Of a DNA stretch of 64,000 nt, positions 41,099-49,363 are shown in pieces; the stretch's first letter is position 1, and each line of letters begins with the position of its first letter. The notes beneath the pieces were generated by a model. That model was not told the origin of the DNA. It saw nothing but the letters and a program-made list of their open reading frames with translations, and did not search any database. The DNA is taken from NCBI RefSeq assembly GCF_020037125.1, contig NZ_JAIQDG010000033.1, forward strand, positions 1-64,000, read 5' to 3'. Source of the stretch: Myxococcus sp. RHSTA-1-4. Lineage in GTDB: Bacteria > Myxococcota > Myxococcia > Myxococcales > Myxococcaceae. Position numbers and translations under genes: made by a program.

Positions 41099-43057
41099 AT
41101 GACCCCGCGCGACAGAGCCCAGTCACCGGAGCCCTCGCCCGGCGACGACGTGGGCGGGTACGTCTTGAAGGCGTTGCTCGGGCAGGGCGGGTTCGGCACG
41201 GTGTACCTCGCCGAGCGGGGCGGGCAGCGCTACGCGTTGAAGCTGCTGCCCCTGGCGGGCCTGGGCGGCTGGGGCGAGCGTGAGCTGCTCATGCTCGCGC
41301 GGGTGAAACATCCCAACGTCGTGCGCCTGCTGGGCCACTCACATTGGCCGGACGCGGCGCCCCGCTTCCTCGTCATCGTCATGGAGTACGTGGAGGGGCG
41401 CCGGCTGGACGTCTGGGCGGACACGGAGAATCCGTCCGCGCATGCGGTGCTGCTCCGGGTGCGCGGCGTGGCGCGAGCGCTGCGGGCCCTCCATGAAGGC
41501 AAGGCACTCCACCGCGACGTGAAGGAAGCGAACGTCCTCGTGCGCGAGGCGGACGGCGAGGCGGTGCTCGTGGACCTGGGCGTGGGCGGCCACGAGGACA
41601 CGTCGCGAATCACGGGCGGTTCGCTGCCTCCGGGCACGCGCGCCTACCTGAGCCCGGAGGCCTGGCGCTTCCACCAGGAGCACCAGGGGAGTCCCGACGC
41701 GCACTACCGCTCCACGCCCGCTGACGACCTGTATGCGCTGGGCGTGGTGCTCTACTGGCTGCTGACGGGCAGGCGGCCCTTCCATCTGGGAGAGCCGGGA
41801 GACGAGGCGGCGGTCATCTCCCGGGCACCGGTGGCGCCCCATGTCCGCGATGCCCGCGTGCCCGAGGAGCTGGGCGCGCTGTGCCTGAGCCTCCTGGAGA
41901 AGCGTCCGGAGCACCGGCCGGATGCCGCCGCGCTGCTGGCGAAGGTGGAGGAGTTGCTGGCTCGGGAGGCACCTGAGTGGCACGTGCCCCTGTGTGACTT
42001 CCACGACGCGCACAACGTCACCACGCGCCCGGGTCCGGGGGCGGACGAGGAGGCCGCGTGGCTCAACGAGGTACGGGAGGATGTTCCGCCACGCCGGGGG
42101 AGGCGGCCGCCCCGGCTCTCCGCGGAGCTGGAATCCGCCGTCGGGTCCGCGGCTCCAGTCCTGGCCCCATTGCCGCTCATCGGAGAATCGACGGCGACAC
42201 ACGCGCGGGTGCCTTCCGCACCGAAGATGGCGGAGCGCCCTCCGGTGGAAGCCGGGGCCCTGGCCCCGCGCGCCACCAACCCGGGTCGAACCTCGTGGAG
42301 CCTGCTGGTGCTGGGCCTGCTGGCGGTGCTGTGCGGCGCCGTGGCATTTCAAGATGAAGCGCGTTCGCTGCCTTTCCCGCGCGGAGGAGACAACGCGGGT
42401 CCCGTCCGGAAAGTGGCGCCACCCGAGCAGCAGCCGGAGAGTAACGGAGCCGCAGCTCCGCCCGAAGCGGCCCCCACCCCTGCGGTCATCGCGTCCCCAG
42501 CGATGCCTCCCAAGGAACCGGCTCCCGTGATGATGCACACTCCTGCTGGCACGTCCCCACAACCCGAGCGCTCCAAGAAGCGGGGGGCCTCGGGCAGGAC
42601 GCTCAAGGCGGCGGCGACGGCCTGCGCGCTGCTCGGCTGCCCGGGCGCCCAGGTGCGCGGCGGAAAGCCCCCACCGGAGCCGTGCCCTCCCGGCGCCATC
42701 GAAACCATGAAGGCGCTCGGCATCTACGTGGGGGATACGGAAGCATGGACGTTCGGCGGAGGGAACCGGATCCTCACCGTGCATGAGGGCTGGACCTCGG
42801 TCTTCCTCCCGGGCTCGGACTTCGGAGACATCCCGAATGGCTCCATGCTCTCCGGGCGGCTCCTCTTTGGCGACCGCGTGTACGGGCGGATAACTCAAGC
42901 TCGGCTCGAAGGCACGGACCGCATCGTCCCCGTCTGTATGGAACTGATGGACACCGGGGGCGACCTGCGGGGTCTCGACATCGAGCCCGGTAGCAGCCCG
43001 ACGGCCGCCAGGGTCTGGTCCTTCGGCTACATCAAGGCGGTGAGAAGCTTCGAATAG
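41099..43057 (+). CDS. Transmembrane Ser/Thr protein kinase with extracytoplasmic domain
   Basis: A 652-residue kinase. Kinase domain about 20-290: LGQGGFGTVYLAE, Lys in YALKLL, HRDVKEAN, then DLG in place of DFG (VDLGVGG), and SPEAWRF. A membrane helix follows at about 403-420 (LLVLGLLAVLCGAVAF), then a Pro-rich linker and a C-terminal domain of about 120 residues with four Cys that I do not recognise. DUF2381 proteins often accompany such kinases in myxobacteria, as here (43153), suggesting a shared signalling module. Confidence 0.9.
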   Translation: MTPRDRAQSPEPSPGDDVGGYVLKALLGQGGFGTVYLAERGGQRYALKLLPLAGLGGWGERELLMLARVKHPNVVRLLGHSHWPDAAPRFLVIVMEYVEGRRLDVWADTENPSAHAVLLRVRGVARALRALHEGKALHRDVKEANVLVREADGEAVLVDLGVGGHEDTSRITGGSLPPGTRAYLSPEAWRFHQEHQGSPDAHYRSTPADDLYALGVVLYWLLTGRRPFHLGEPGDEAAVISRAPVAPHVRDARVPEELGALCLSLLEKRPEHRPDAAALLAKVEELLAREAPEWHVPLCDFHDAHNVTTRPGPGADEEAAWLNEVREDVPPRRGRRPPRLSAELESAVGSAAPVLAPLPLIGESTATHARVPSAPKMAERPPVEAGALAPRATNPGRTSWSLLVLGLLAVLCGAVAFQDEARSLPFPRGGDNAGPVRKVAPPEQQPESNGAAAPPEAAPTPAVIASPAMPPKEPAPVMMHTPAGTSPQPERSKKRGASGRTLKAAATACALLGCPGAQVRGGKPPPEPCPPGAIETMKALGIYVGDTEAWTFGGGNRILTVHEGWTSVFLPGSDFGDIPNGSMLSGRLLFGDRVYGRITQARLEGTDRIVPVCMELMDTGGDLRGLDIEPGSSPTAARVWSFGYIKAVRSFE

Positions 43058-43152
43058 GGCCCCAGCCCAGGAGCGCGAGCCCCCGCATCCGCCATGGGAG
43101 AGCCCCCGCGACAGGTCCCTTCCCCGCCCACCCGCCCCTGAGGTTCCGTGTC

Positions 43153-44073
43153 GTGCCCGCCCCGTCGCTTGCCTTCCTGCTGCCGCTCCTGCTGACCAGC
43201 CCCAACCCGGCGGAGCCGGCTCCCCTGCTCTGTCAGACGGGTGTTCATCATGTCGAGCTTCCCGCGACGGCCCCAATCCAGCCGTCCCCGGCCTGCATCA
43301 GCCCGGGACAGACCACTCTCATCAACTTCGACGGGGAACTCGTCCCCGGCTCCCTGGCACTTGAAAGCGCGGACCGCTTCACGCAGGTCGAGCCCGGCAC
43401 GAGCAGCCTCAAGCTGGTCCCCTCCGAGAGGTTGGTGGTGGGCGAGCAGTTGCAGATGACCGTGCGCTTCAGGGACACCGCCGCTCCGACGAGCGCGACC
43501 CTGCGGTTGCTGGTGCACCCCGCCCATGCCGCGCCGCTGGTGGACGTGCACCGGCAAACACGCGGCGTGGAGTCCTTCCGTCAGGAACTGCGGGCTCTCG
43601 AAGAAAAGGTCCGCCAGCTCCAGGAGGAGAATGCCCGGCTCCGCGCCGAGAGCTCCGGCCCTGGTGGCCTCACGGGGCTTCATGCCCTGGATCTTCTCGA
43701 CGACAAGAACTACAGGGCCAGGGAACTCCGCACGAGTGTGAAGGTCTCCCCAACCAGCGCCCTGCGGCTGGGCGGCCCCATGTCGTCTTTCCGTGCCGCT
43801 GGCAGGATAGCCGTGAAGCTGCGCCTGCAGAATCCCGAAGGCGCGGCGCCGTGGACGGTGCAGGACGCGAGCCTGGCACTGGAGCCCCGCAAGGGCGTGG
43901 AGCTGAAGGTGCTTGAAGTGTGGCCCCGGGAGCCCATCCTCCCGGGAAGGTGGCTCAGCCTGGTCGTGGAGGCTGAGGTGTCCGGCGTGGACGCCCAGGG
44001 GCCCTTCACCCTGAGGCTCTGGGATGCGGAGGGTGGCAGGGCGGTCATCATTCACGGCGTGATGCTTCCGTGA
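43153..44073 (+). CDS. DUF2381 family protein
   Basis: A 306-residue exported protein of the Myxococcus-specific DUF2381 (TIGR02268) family: signal peptide, an N-terminal beta domain (GQTTLINFDGELVPGSLALE), a central coiled coil (ELRALEEKVRQLQEENARLRAE), and a C-terminal beta domain with SLVVEAEVSG. Function unknown; members are usually next to Ser/Thr kinases, as here. Start taken at GTG 43153. Confidence 0.85.
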   Translation: MPAPSLAFLLPLLLTSPNPAEPAPLLCQTGVHHVELPATAPIQPSPACISPGQTTLINFDGELVPGSLALESADRFTQVEPGTSSLKLVPSERLVVGEQLQMTVRFRDTAAPTSATLRLLVHPAHAAPLVDVHRQTRGVESFRQELRALEEKVRQLQEENARLRAESSGPGGLTGLHALDLLDDKNYRARELRTSVKVSPTSALRLGGPMSSFRAAGRIAVKLRLQNPEGAAPWTVQDASLALEPRKGVELKVLEVWPREPILPGRWLSLVVEAEVSGVDAQGPFTLRLWDAEGGRAVIIHGVMLP

Positions 44074-44126
44074 GCATCGGCTGAGGAAGCCATCCGCTTC
44101 TGAAGGCACCGCGGCGCCAGGACACC

Positions 44127-44729
44127 ATGATTCAGTTCAGTGACAGGGAGATGGAGAATGAGCGCCTGGAGCTCGATAGCAAGACCGAGCTCTACTACCT
44201 CGGCCACCACCTGACGCTCAGGCGCTGCAATCTCATCATCAAGGTTCCCACTCGAGCACTGGTGATCACCAGGACGCAGCTCATCGACTGCACCGTGGAC
44301 ATCAAGCGGGAACTCAAGAACTTTCGCTGGGAGGGCGTCATCCTGCATGGATGTCGATTCACAGGCGCGATGACCGGCAACGACTTTGGCCGCTGGCCCT
44401 ACGCGGAGCATCCTGAGCTCGGGAGTATCAAGGACTGTGACTTCACCGGAGCCCGCTTGGACGCGTGCCGGTTTCTGAGCTGCGACCCTGGCACCCTGAA
44501 GTTCCCCCCCTGGCCCTGTTTCACCATCCTCGACCCCGTCCGCCGCAAGGACGAACTGCTCTCCCTCCAGTGGCCCGGCGAGATGCGCATCAACGTGGAA
44601 TCCTTCACGGACGCCCCCCCAGAAACGGCAGCCGTGACGTACTTCGCCCCCGCCATGGCGAAGCGCAACGGCACCACGGAAGATGCCATCCGCGCCGTGC
44701 TGGACACCCTGGACGGCGTGATTCTCTGA
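44127..44729 (+). CDS. 200-residue protein, tandem copy 1
   Basis: No family recognised beyond its neighbour. It has short repeated strands with regularly placed hydrophobics and Cys (LTLRRCNLIIKV, LIDCTVDI, ILHGCRFTGAMTGNDFG, IKDCDFTGARLDACRFLSCD), like a pentapeptide-repeat right-handed beta helix, then a helical C-terminus. No signal peptide. It is followed after 24 bp by a close paralogue, so a recent duplication. Cytosolic beta-helix proteins paired in tandem can be immunity or DNA-mimic proteins, but that is speculation. Confidence 0.7.
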   Translation: MIQFSDREMENERLELDSKTELYYLGHHLTLRRCNLIIKVPTRALVITRTQLIDCTVDIKRELKNFRWEGVILHGCRFTGAMTGNDFGRWPYAEHPELGSIKDCDFTGARLDACRFLSCDPGTLKFPPWPCFTILDPVRRKDELLSLQWPGEMRINVESFTDAPPETAAVTYFAPAMAKRNGTTEDAIRAVLDTLDGVIL

Positions 44730-44753
44730 CGCTCCACCCGCGCGGCGGCGACG

Positions 44754-45359
44754 ATGGCTCAGCTCAACATCGAGAACCGCGAAATCGAAAACGAGCGGCT
44801 CGAAATCAAGAGTGGAGACATTGGATTCCTGGGACCGAACCTGACACTCCGGAACTGCACACTGGTCCTGAGCGTTGCCGCGAGAAATCTGATCCTCATC
44901 CGCCCGCGCATCATCGACTGCACGATTGAAATCAGGAAGGAGTTGAAGAACTTCCCCTGGACCCATGCGCTCCTGAGCGGGTGTCGCTTCACGGGGACAA
45001 TGACCGGCAATGACTTTGGCCAGTGGCCGTACGATGAAGCCTCAGAGCGCGGTGGCATCGAGGACTGCGACTTCACCGGTGCGCGGCTGGACGCATGCCG
45101 CTTCGTCGACTGCGACGCCAGCACCCTGAAGTTCCCCTCCTGGCCCTGCTTCACCCTCCTCGACCCAGTCCGCCGCAAGGACACGCTGCTCGCCGCGCCG
45201 TGGCCGGGAACGTCCCGCCTCATGATTGAAGCACTCACGCAGTCCCCCCCTCAGACCGTGGCCACGACGGACTCCGCCACCGCGCTCGCGAAGCGCACCG
45301 GCACCACGGAAGAAGCCATCCGCGCCGTGCTGGACACCCTGGACGGCGTGATTCTCTGA
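44754..45359 (+). CDS. 201-residue protein, tandem copy 2
   Basis: A paralogue of the preceding gene, with long identical stretches (GNDFG-WPY; DCDFTGARLDACRF; AIRAVLDTLDGVIL at the end) and divergence in the first 60 residues and in parts of the C-terminal region. The same Cys-rich beta-helix pattern is present. Even the DNA just past the stops is similar. Function unknown. Confidence 0.7.
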   Translation: MAQLNIENREIENERLEIKSGDIGFLGPNLTLRNCTLVLSVAARNLILIRPRIIDCTIEIRKELKNFPWTHALLSGCRFTGTMTGNDFGQWPYDEASERGGIEDCDFTGARLDACRFVDCDASTLKFPSWPCFTLLDPVRRKDTLLAAPWPGTSRLMIEALTQSPPQTVATTDSATALAKRTGTTEEAIRAVLDTLDGVIL

Positions 45360-45444
45360 CGCCCCAACCGCCCCCGGAGCGCCTCGACTCCGCAGCCCGC
45401 CCGGTGATTCGATGCCGCCTCCACCCACGGGGGAACCGCACGCC

Positions 45445-46386
45445 ATGAAGCGCCTGTCCCTGCTGACGTCCCTGCTCCTCACCGCGCTGCTCGGCGGCGG
45501 CTGTGCCTCCACGCCCGCCCCGGCGAAGCCGTACACCCCCGCCGACACGGGGCACGCCTTCCTCTGGGAGGTGAAGGACGGGCGCGGGCGCGGCGGCACC
45601 GCCTACCTCGTCGGCTCCATCCACATGGGCCGCGAGGGCGAGCTGGCCCTGCCCCCGTCCATGGAGGCCGCCTTCGCGAAGTCCGACGCGCTCGTCGTCG
45701 AGGTGGACGTGGACAAGGCCGACCCGGCCGCCATGCAGAAGCTCGTCATGGAGCTGGGCAGGTTCCCCGAGGGCCAGCGCCTCTCCCAGCGGCTGGACCC
45801 GGTGACAATGACGCTGCTCAGCCGCGCCACCGAGCGCATGGGTGTGCCCGTCTCCAACTTCGAGCCCCTGCGCCCGTGGCTCGTGAGCATGGTCCTCACC
45901 GTCACCGAGCTGCAGAAGGCCGGCTACCAGCAGGGCCACGGCGTGGACCGCGCCTTCCTCACCCGCGCCCGCGGCGCCGGCAAGGACATCCTCGAGCTGG
46001 AGACCGCCGAGGGCCAGCTCCGCATGCTCGCCGGCACTCCAGACGCGCTCCAGGACCTCATGCTCCGCGACCAGCTCCGCCGCACCCGCGAGGCCGGCGA
46101 GGTCCTCGAGCAGCTCGTCGCCGCCTGGAAGGCCGGCGACGCGGAGGGCATGGCAGCGCTCCTGCTGGAGGGCGCCCAGGACCCCACCTACCGGCCCGTC
46201 TACGAGCGCATCTTCTTCGAGCGCAACGTCCAGATGGCCGCCGGCCTGGACGCCCTGCTCGCCCAGCCGCGCACCCACTTCGTCGTCGTGGGCGCCGGCC
46301 ACGTCATCGGCCCGGAGGGCATCGTCGCCCTCCTCCAGAAGCAGGGCCACACCGTGCGCCAGCTCCCGCGCACCGCCACCGAGTAG
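45445..46386 (+). CDS. TraB/GumN family lipoprotein
   Basis: A 313-residue lipoprotein (lipobox LLGGGC; ATG 45445) of the TraB/GumN family, which shares the Tiki/ChaN fold. The signature GTAYLVGSIHMG is present near the N-terminus, followed by VVEVDVDK, and the C-terminal HFVVVGAGHVIGPEGIVALLQ carries the second conserved GxxH. Tiki relatives are metal-dependent proteases, but bacterial members are uncharacterised in most cases. Confidence 0.88.
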   Translation: MKRLSLLTSLLLTALLGGGCASTPAPAKPYTPADTGHAFLWEVKDGRGRGGTAYLVGSIHMGREGELALPPSMEAAFAKSDALVVEVDVDKADPAAMQKLVMELGRFPEGQRLSQRLDPVTMTLLSRATERMGVPVSNFEPLRPWLVSMVLTVTELQKAGYQQGHGVDRAFLTRARGAGKDILELETAEGQLRMLAGTPDALQDLMLRDQLRRTREAGEVLEQLVAAWKAGDAEGMAALLLEGAQDPTYRPVYERIFFERNVQMAAGLDALLAQPRTHFVVVGAGHVIGPEGIVALLQKQGHTVRQLPRTATE

Positions 46387-46694
46387 TGCCCCGACGCGGG
46401 CAGCGGCGCGTGCCCGCCCGCTGTCCACTCGCACACACCGTGAGGCACCGGCTTCGCCCTACCGGGCAGGTCCGGCGCCCGCGGTGGCGCATTCCCTTCC
46501 CATCTCCCTCTGAAAACCCCGCCCGGGCCGCCCCTCACGGCGTGCCCGTGACGGCACCGCCCGTGCAATCGGCCCGGGGGCTCCCGGCACCCAGCAACAA
46601 GGGCGGAAACCTCCAGTTGCATCCTTGGGGCATCAAATTTAAATTAACTGCCGAAACGCCGCCGAACCTATAAAAATAAGGTCCAACCTTCCCC
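46387..46694 (+). promoter_or_regulatory. Intergenic region with the Lrp operon promoter
   Basis: The last 60 bp are strikingly AT-rich: a palindrome AATTTAAATT (46636-46645), TTAACT (46644-46649) and TATAAA (46669-46674), 19 bp apart, just before the regulator start. The AT palindrome resembles Lrp/AsnC binding sites, so autoregulation is likely. The rest of the gap shows nothing I can name. Confidence 0.6.
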
Positions 46695-47171
46695 ATGCCC
46701 CTGGACGAACTCGATCTCCGCCTCGTCGACCTGCTGCAGCGTGATGGCCGCGCCACGCAGCTCGAGCTGTCGCGCGCGGTGGGGCTGTCGCAGCCGGCGG
46801 TGGCCGAGCGCATCCGGAAGCTGGAGGACCGGGGGGTCATCACCGGCTACACGGCGCGGGTGGACGCGTCGAAGCTCGGCAAGGACATCACCGCGTTCAT
46901 CGGCGTGAACATCGAGCACCCCAAGTACTTCGAGGGCTTCGCCAAGAAGGTGCTCGCGCTGCCGGACGTCCTGGAGTGCCACCGCGTGGCCGGCCAGGAC
47001 TCGTACATCCTCAAGGTCAAGACGGCGAACACGAAGACGCTCGACTCGCTCCTCGTGGAGACGCTGCGCACCATCGCAGGCGTCACCCGCACGCAGACCA
47101 CCATCGTCTTGTCGTCCATCAAAGAGGACACGCACGTCCGCGTGCCTCCCGAGCAGCAGAAAGGAGAGTGA
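46695..47171 (+). CDS. Lrp/AsnC-family regulator
   Basis: A 158-residue protein: helix-turn-helix (LVDLLQRDGRATQLELSRAVGLSQPAVAERIRKLEDRGVITGYTARVD) and a RAM/AsnC ligand domain (ITAFIGVNIEHP; VAGQDSYILKVKT; GVTRTQTTIVLSSIKE). It probably senses an amino acid. The PLP aminotransferase gene starts 3 nt after it, so the pair is cotranscribed. Confidence 0.93.
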   Translation: MPLDELDLRLVDLLQRDGRATQLELSRAVGLSQPAVAERIRKLEDRGVITGYTARVDASKLGKDITAFIGVNIEHPKYFEGFAKKVLALPDVLECHRVAGQDSYILKVKTANTKTLDSLLVETLRTIAGVTRTQTTIVLSSIKEDTHVRVPPEQQKGE

Positions 47172-47174
47172 GTC

Positions 47175-48392
47175 ATGAGCGCCGACGCGATGAGCGCCCC
47201 CCTACCCCCTCCGCCCGTCTGGCGGCTGGCCCAGCGGATGGCCCGCACCAAGACGTCCGCGGTGCGTGAAATCCTGAAGGTCGCCGAGCGGCCCGACATC
47301 CTCTCCTTCGCGGGAGGCCTGCCGGCTCCGGAGCTCTTCCCGCTGGAGGCCATCGCCGAGGCCCACGCCGAGGTGTTCGCCACCGAGGGACGCGCCGCGC
47401 TCCAGTACAGCACCACCGAGGGCTTCGCCCCCCTGCGCGAGTGGATTTGCGGCCACCTCCAGCAGCGCGGCCGCGTGGCCGACGCGGACCAGGTGCTCAT
47501 CACCAGCGGCTCGCAGCAGGGCATCGACCTGGTCGCCAAGGTGCTGCTGGACCCCGGTGATTTGGTGGTGGTGGAGAACCCCAGCTACCTGGCGGCCCTG
47601 CAGACGTTCGGCGCCTACGAGGCGAAGTTCCTCACCGTGGGCAGCGACGACCAGGGCATGCGCACCGATGACCTGGAGCGCCTGCTGGCCACGCACCGGC
47701 CCAAGCTGCTGTACGTCGTCGCCAACTTCCAGAACCCCAAGGGCACCACCCTCTCGCTGGAGCGCCGGCGCGAGCTGGTGCGGCTGGCCCAGAAGCACCG
47801 CTTCCTCATCCTCGAGGACGACCCGTACGGCGAGCTGCGCTTCACCGGCAGCCACCTGCCGTCCATGGCCGCCTTCGACGACGAGGGCGTGGTGGTGTCG
47901 CTGGGCACCTTCTCCAAGACGCTGGCCCCGGGCCTGCGCCTCGCCTGGGTGGTGGGCCCGCGTGACTTCGTGCGCAGCCTCACCATCGCCAAGCAGTCCA
48001 CGGACCTGCACACCGCCACGCTCGCCCAGCGCGCGGTGGCGAAGCTGCTCACCCGCTTCGACTACGGCGCCCACCTGGACGCCCTGCGCCCCGTCTACGG
48101 CCAGCGCGCCAACGCCATGCTGGACGCCCTCAAGGTCCACATGCCCGCCGGCACCCGGTGGACGACGCCCGAGGGCGGCATGTTCCTCTGGGTGGAGCTG
48201 CCCGCCGGACTGAGCGGCGACGCGCTGCTGCCCCGGGCCATCGAGCAGAAGGTGGCCTTCGTGCCCGGCAGCCCCTTCTTCGCCGACAACCCGCGCGCGG
48301 AGTTCATCCGCCTCAACTACTCCAACCGCCCGCCCGAGCTGATTACCGAGGGCATGCGCCGCCTGGGCGCCGTGATTGCCGCGGCGATGTAG
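47175..48392 (+). CDS. PLP-dependent class I/II aminotransferase
   Basis: A 405-residue fold type I aminotransferase of the 2-aminoadipate/LysN-like subgroup: ILSFAGGLPAPELFP, SGSQQGIDLVAKVL, NFQNPKGTTLS, EDDPYGELRF and the PLP lysine in GTFSKTLAPGLRLAW. It transfers amino groups to 2-oxoglutarate from branched-chain, aromatic or aminoadipate-type donors; the exact substrate is not readable. GGAGAG precedes the ATG. Expression is probably governed by the adjacent Lrp regulator. Confidence 0.92.
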   Translation: MSADAMSAPLPPPPVWRLAQRMARTKTSAVREILKVAERPDILSFAGGLPAPELFPLEAIAEAHAEVFATEGRAALQYSTTEGFAPLREWICGHLQQRGRVADADQVLITSGSQQGIDLVAKVLLDPGDLVVVENPSYLAALQTFGAYEAKFLTVGSDDQGMRTDDLERLLATHRPKLLYVVANFQNPKGTTLSLERRRELVRLAQKHRFLILEDDPYGELRFTGSHLPSMAAFDDEGVVVSLGTFSKTLAPGLRLAWVVGPRDFVRSLTIAKQSTDLHTATLAQRAVAKLLTRFDYGAHLDALRPVYGQRANAMLDALKVHMPAGTRWTTPEGGMFLWVELPAGLSGDALLPRAIEQKVAFVPGSPFFADNPRAEFIRLNYSNRPPELITEGMRRLGAVIAAAM

Positions 48393-48444
48393 GCCCGGGG
48401 AGTACCGCGCCGGGAGTGCGTCCGGCGCGGTGGGCTCCTTCTAC

Positions 48445-48470
48445 GAAGTTGAAGACCGATTCAGGTTTCA
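48445..48470 (+). promoter_or_regulatory. Probable TetR operator, copy 2
   Basis: GAAGTTGAAGACCGATTCAG-GTTTCA, 24 of 26 bases shared with the site at the TetR start (38487-38512). It lies 110 bp before the SDR gene, in a promoter-like position. Confidence 0.55.
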
Positions 48471-48579
48471 GGTGTCTCGCCGCTGGCCAGCGGGGCCCGG
48501 GTTGCGTAGCCTGCGCGCACTTTTCCGGCGGCGCGCGGCTCCCCGGGGCCTCGCGCCGCCTCAACTCGCGGAGAGACAC

Positions 48580-49326
48580 ATGCAGCTCAAGGACCTCAAG
48601 ATCATCGTCACCGGCGGCGCCCAGGGCATGGGCGCGCACTTCGCGCAGCGCCTCCAGGAGGCCGGCGCCCAGGTGGCCGTGGGCGACGTCAACGAGGAGC
48701 GCCTCGCCGCGCTGCCCGCCGGCATCCACCGCCGCAAGCTGGACGTGTCCTCCGAGGAGGACATCATCTCCTTCGTCGACTGGGCCCACGGCGCCATGGG
48801 CGGCCTCAACGGCCTCATCAACAACGCGGGCATCCTGCGTGACGCGCTGCTGGTGAAGAAGGACAAGGCCACCGGCCAGGTGAAGAAGCTGTCCACCGCG
48901 GACTGGAACGCCGTCATCGGCGTCAACCTCACCGGCGCCACCCTCATGGTGCGCGAGGTGGTGACGAAGATGGTGGAGAAGGAGAGCAAGCCCGGCGTCA
49001 TCGTGAACATGTCGTCCATTGCCCGGCACGGCAACCGCGGTCAGTCCAACTACGTGTCCGCGAAGGCCGCGCTGGCCGCCAACACCGTCACCTGGTCGCG
49101 CGAGTTCGCCCCCTTCGGCGTCCGCGTGGGCTCGGTGGCCCCGGGCATGATTGAGACGCCGATGACGCAGGGCATGAACCAGAAGGCCCGTGACGCCCTG
49201 GTGTCCAACATTCCGGTGGGCCGCATCGGCCTGCCCGAGGACATCTGGCTCGCCGTGAAGTTCATCCTCGAGTGCGACTACTTCAACGGCCGCACCATCG
49301 ACGTGGACGGCGGCCTCAACTTCTAG
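48580..49326 (+). CDS. SDR-family oxidoreductase (FabG-like)
   Basis: A 248-residue short-chain dehydrogenase/reductase: TGGAQGMG NAD(P) turn, NNAGI, catalytic Ser in VNMSSIA, Tyr-x3-Lys in YVSAKAA, and PGMIETPM. It would reduce a 3-oxoacyl chain or oxidise a 3-hydroxyacyl chain. The shared 26-bp motif links it to the TetR, KAS III-like and ligase operon 10 kb away, so it may complete that pathway. Confidence 0.92.
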   Translation: MQLKDLKIIVTGGAQGMGAHFAQRLQEAGAQVAVGDVNEERLAALPAGIHRRKLDVSSEEDIISFVDWAHGAMGGLNGLINNAGILRDALLVKKDKATGQVKKLSTADWNAVIGVNLTGATLMVREVVTKMVEKESKPGVIVNMSSIARHGNRGQSNYVSAKAALAANTVTWSREFAPFGVRVGSVAPGMIETPMTQGMNQKARDALVSNIPVGRIGLPEDIWLAVKFILECDYFNGRTIDVDGGLNF

Positions 49327-49363
49327 GCCGTGTCCACGGGTGGGGGCGGCGCGGGGGCCGCCC

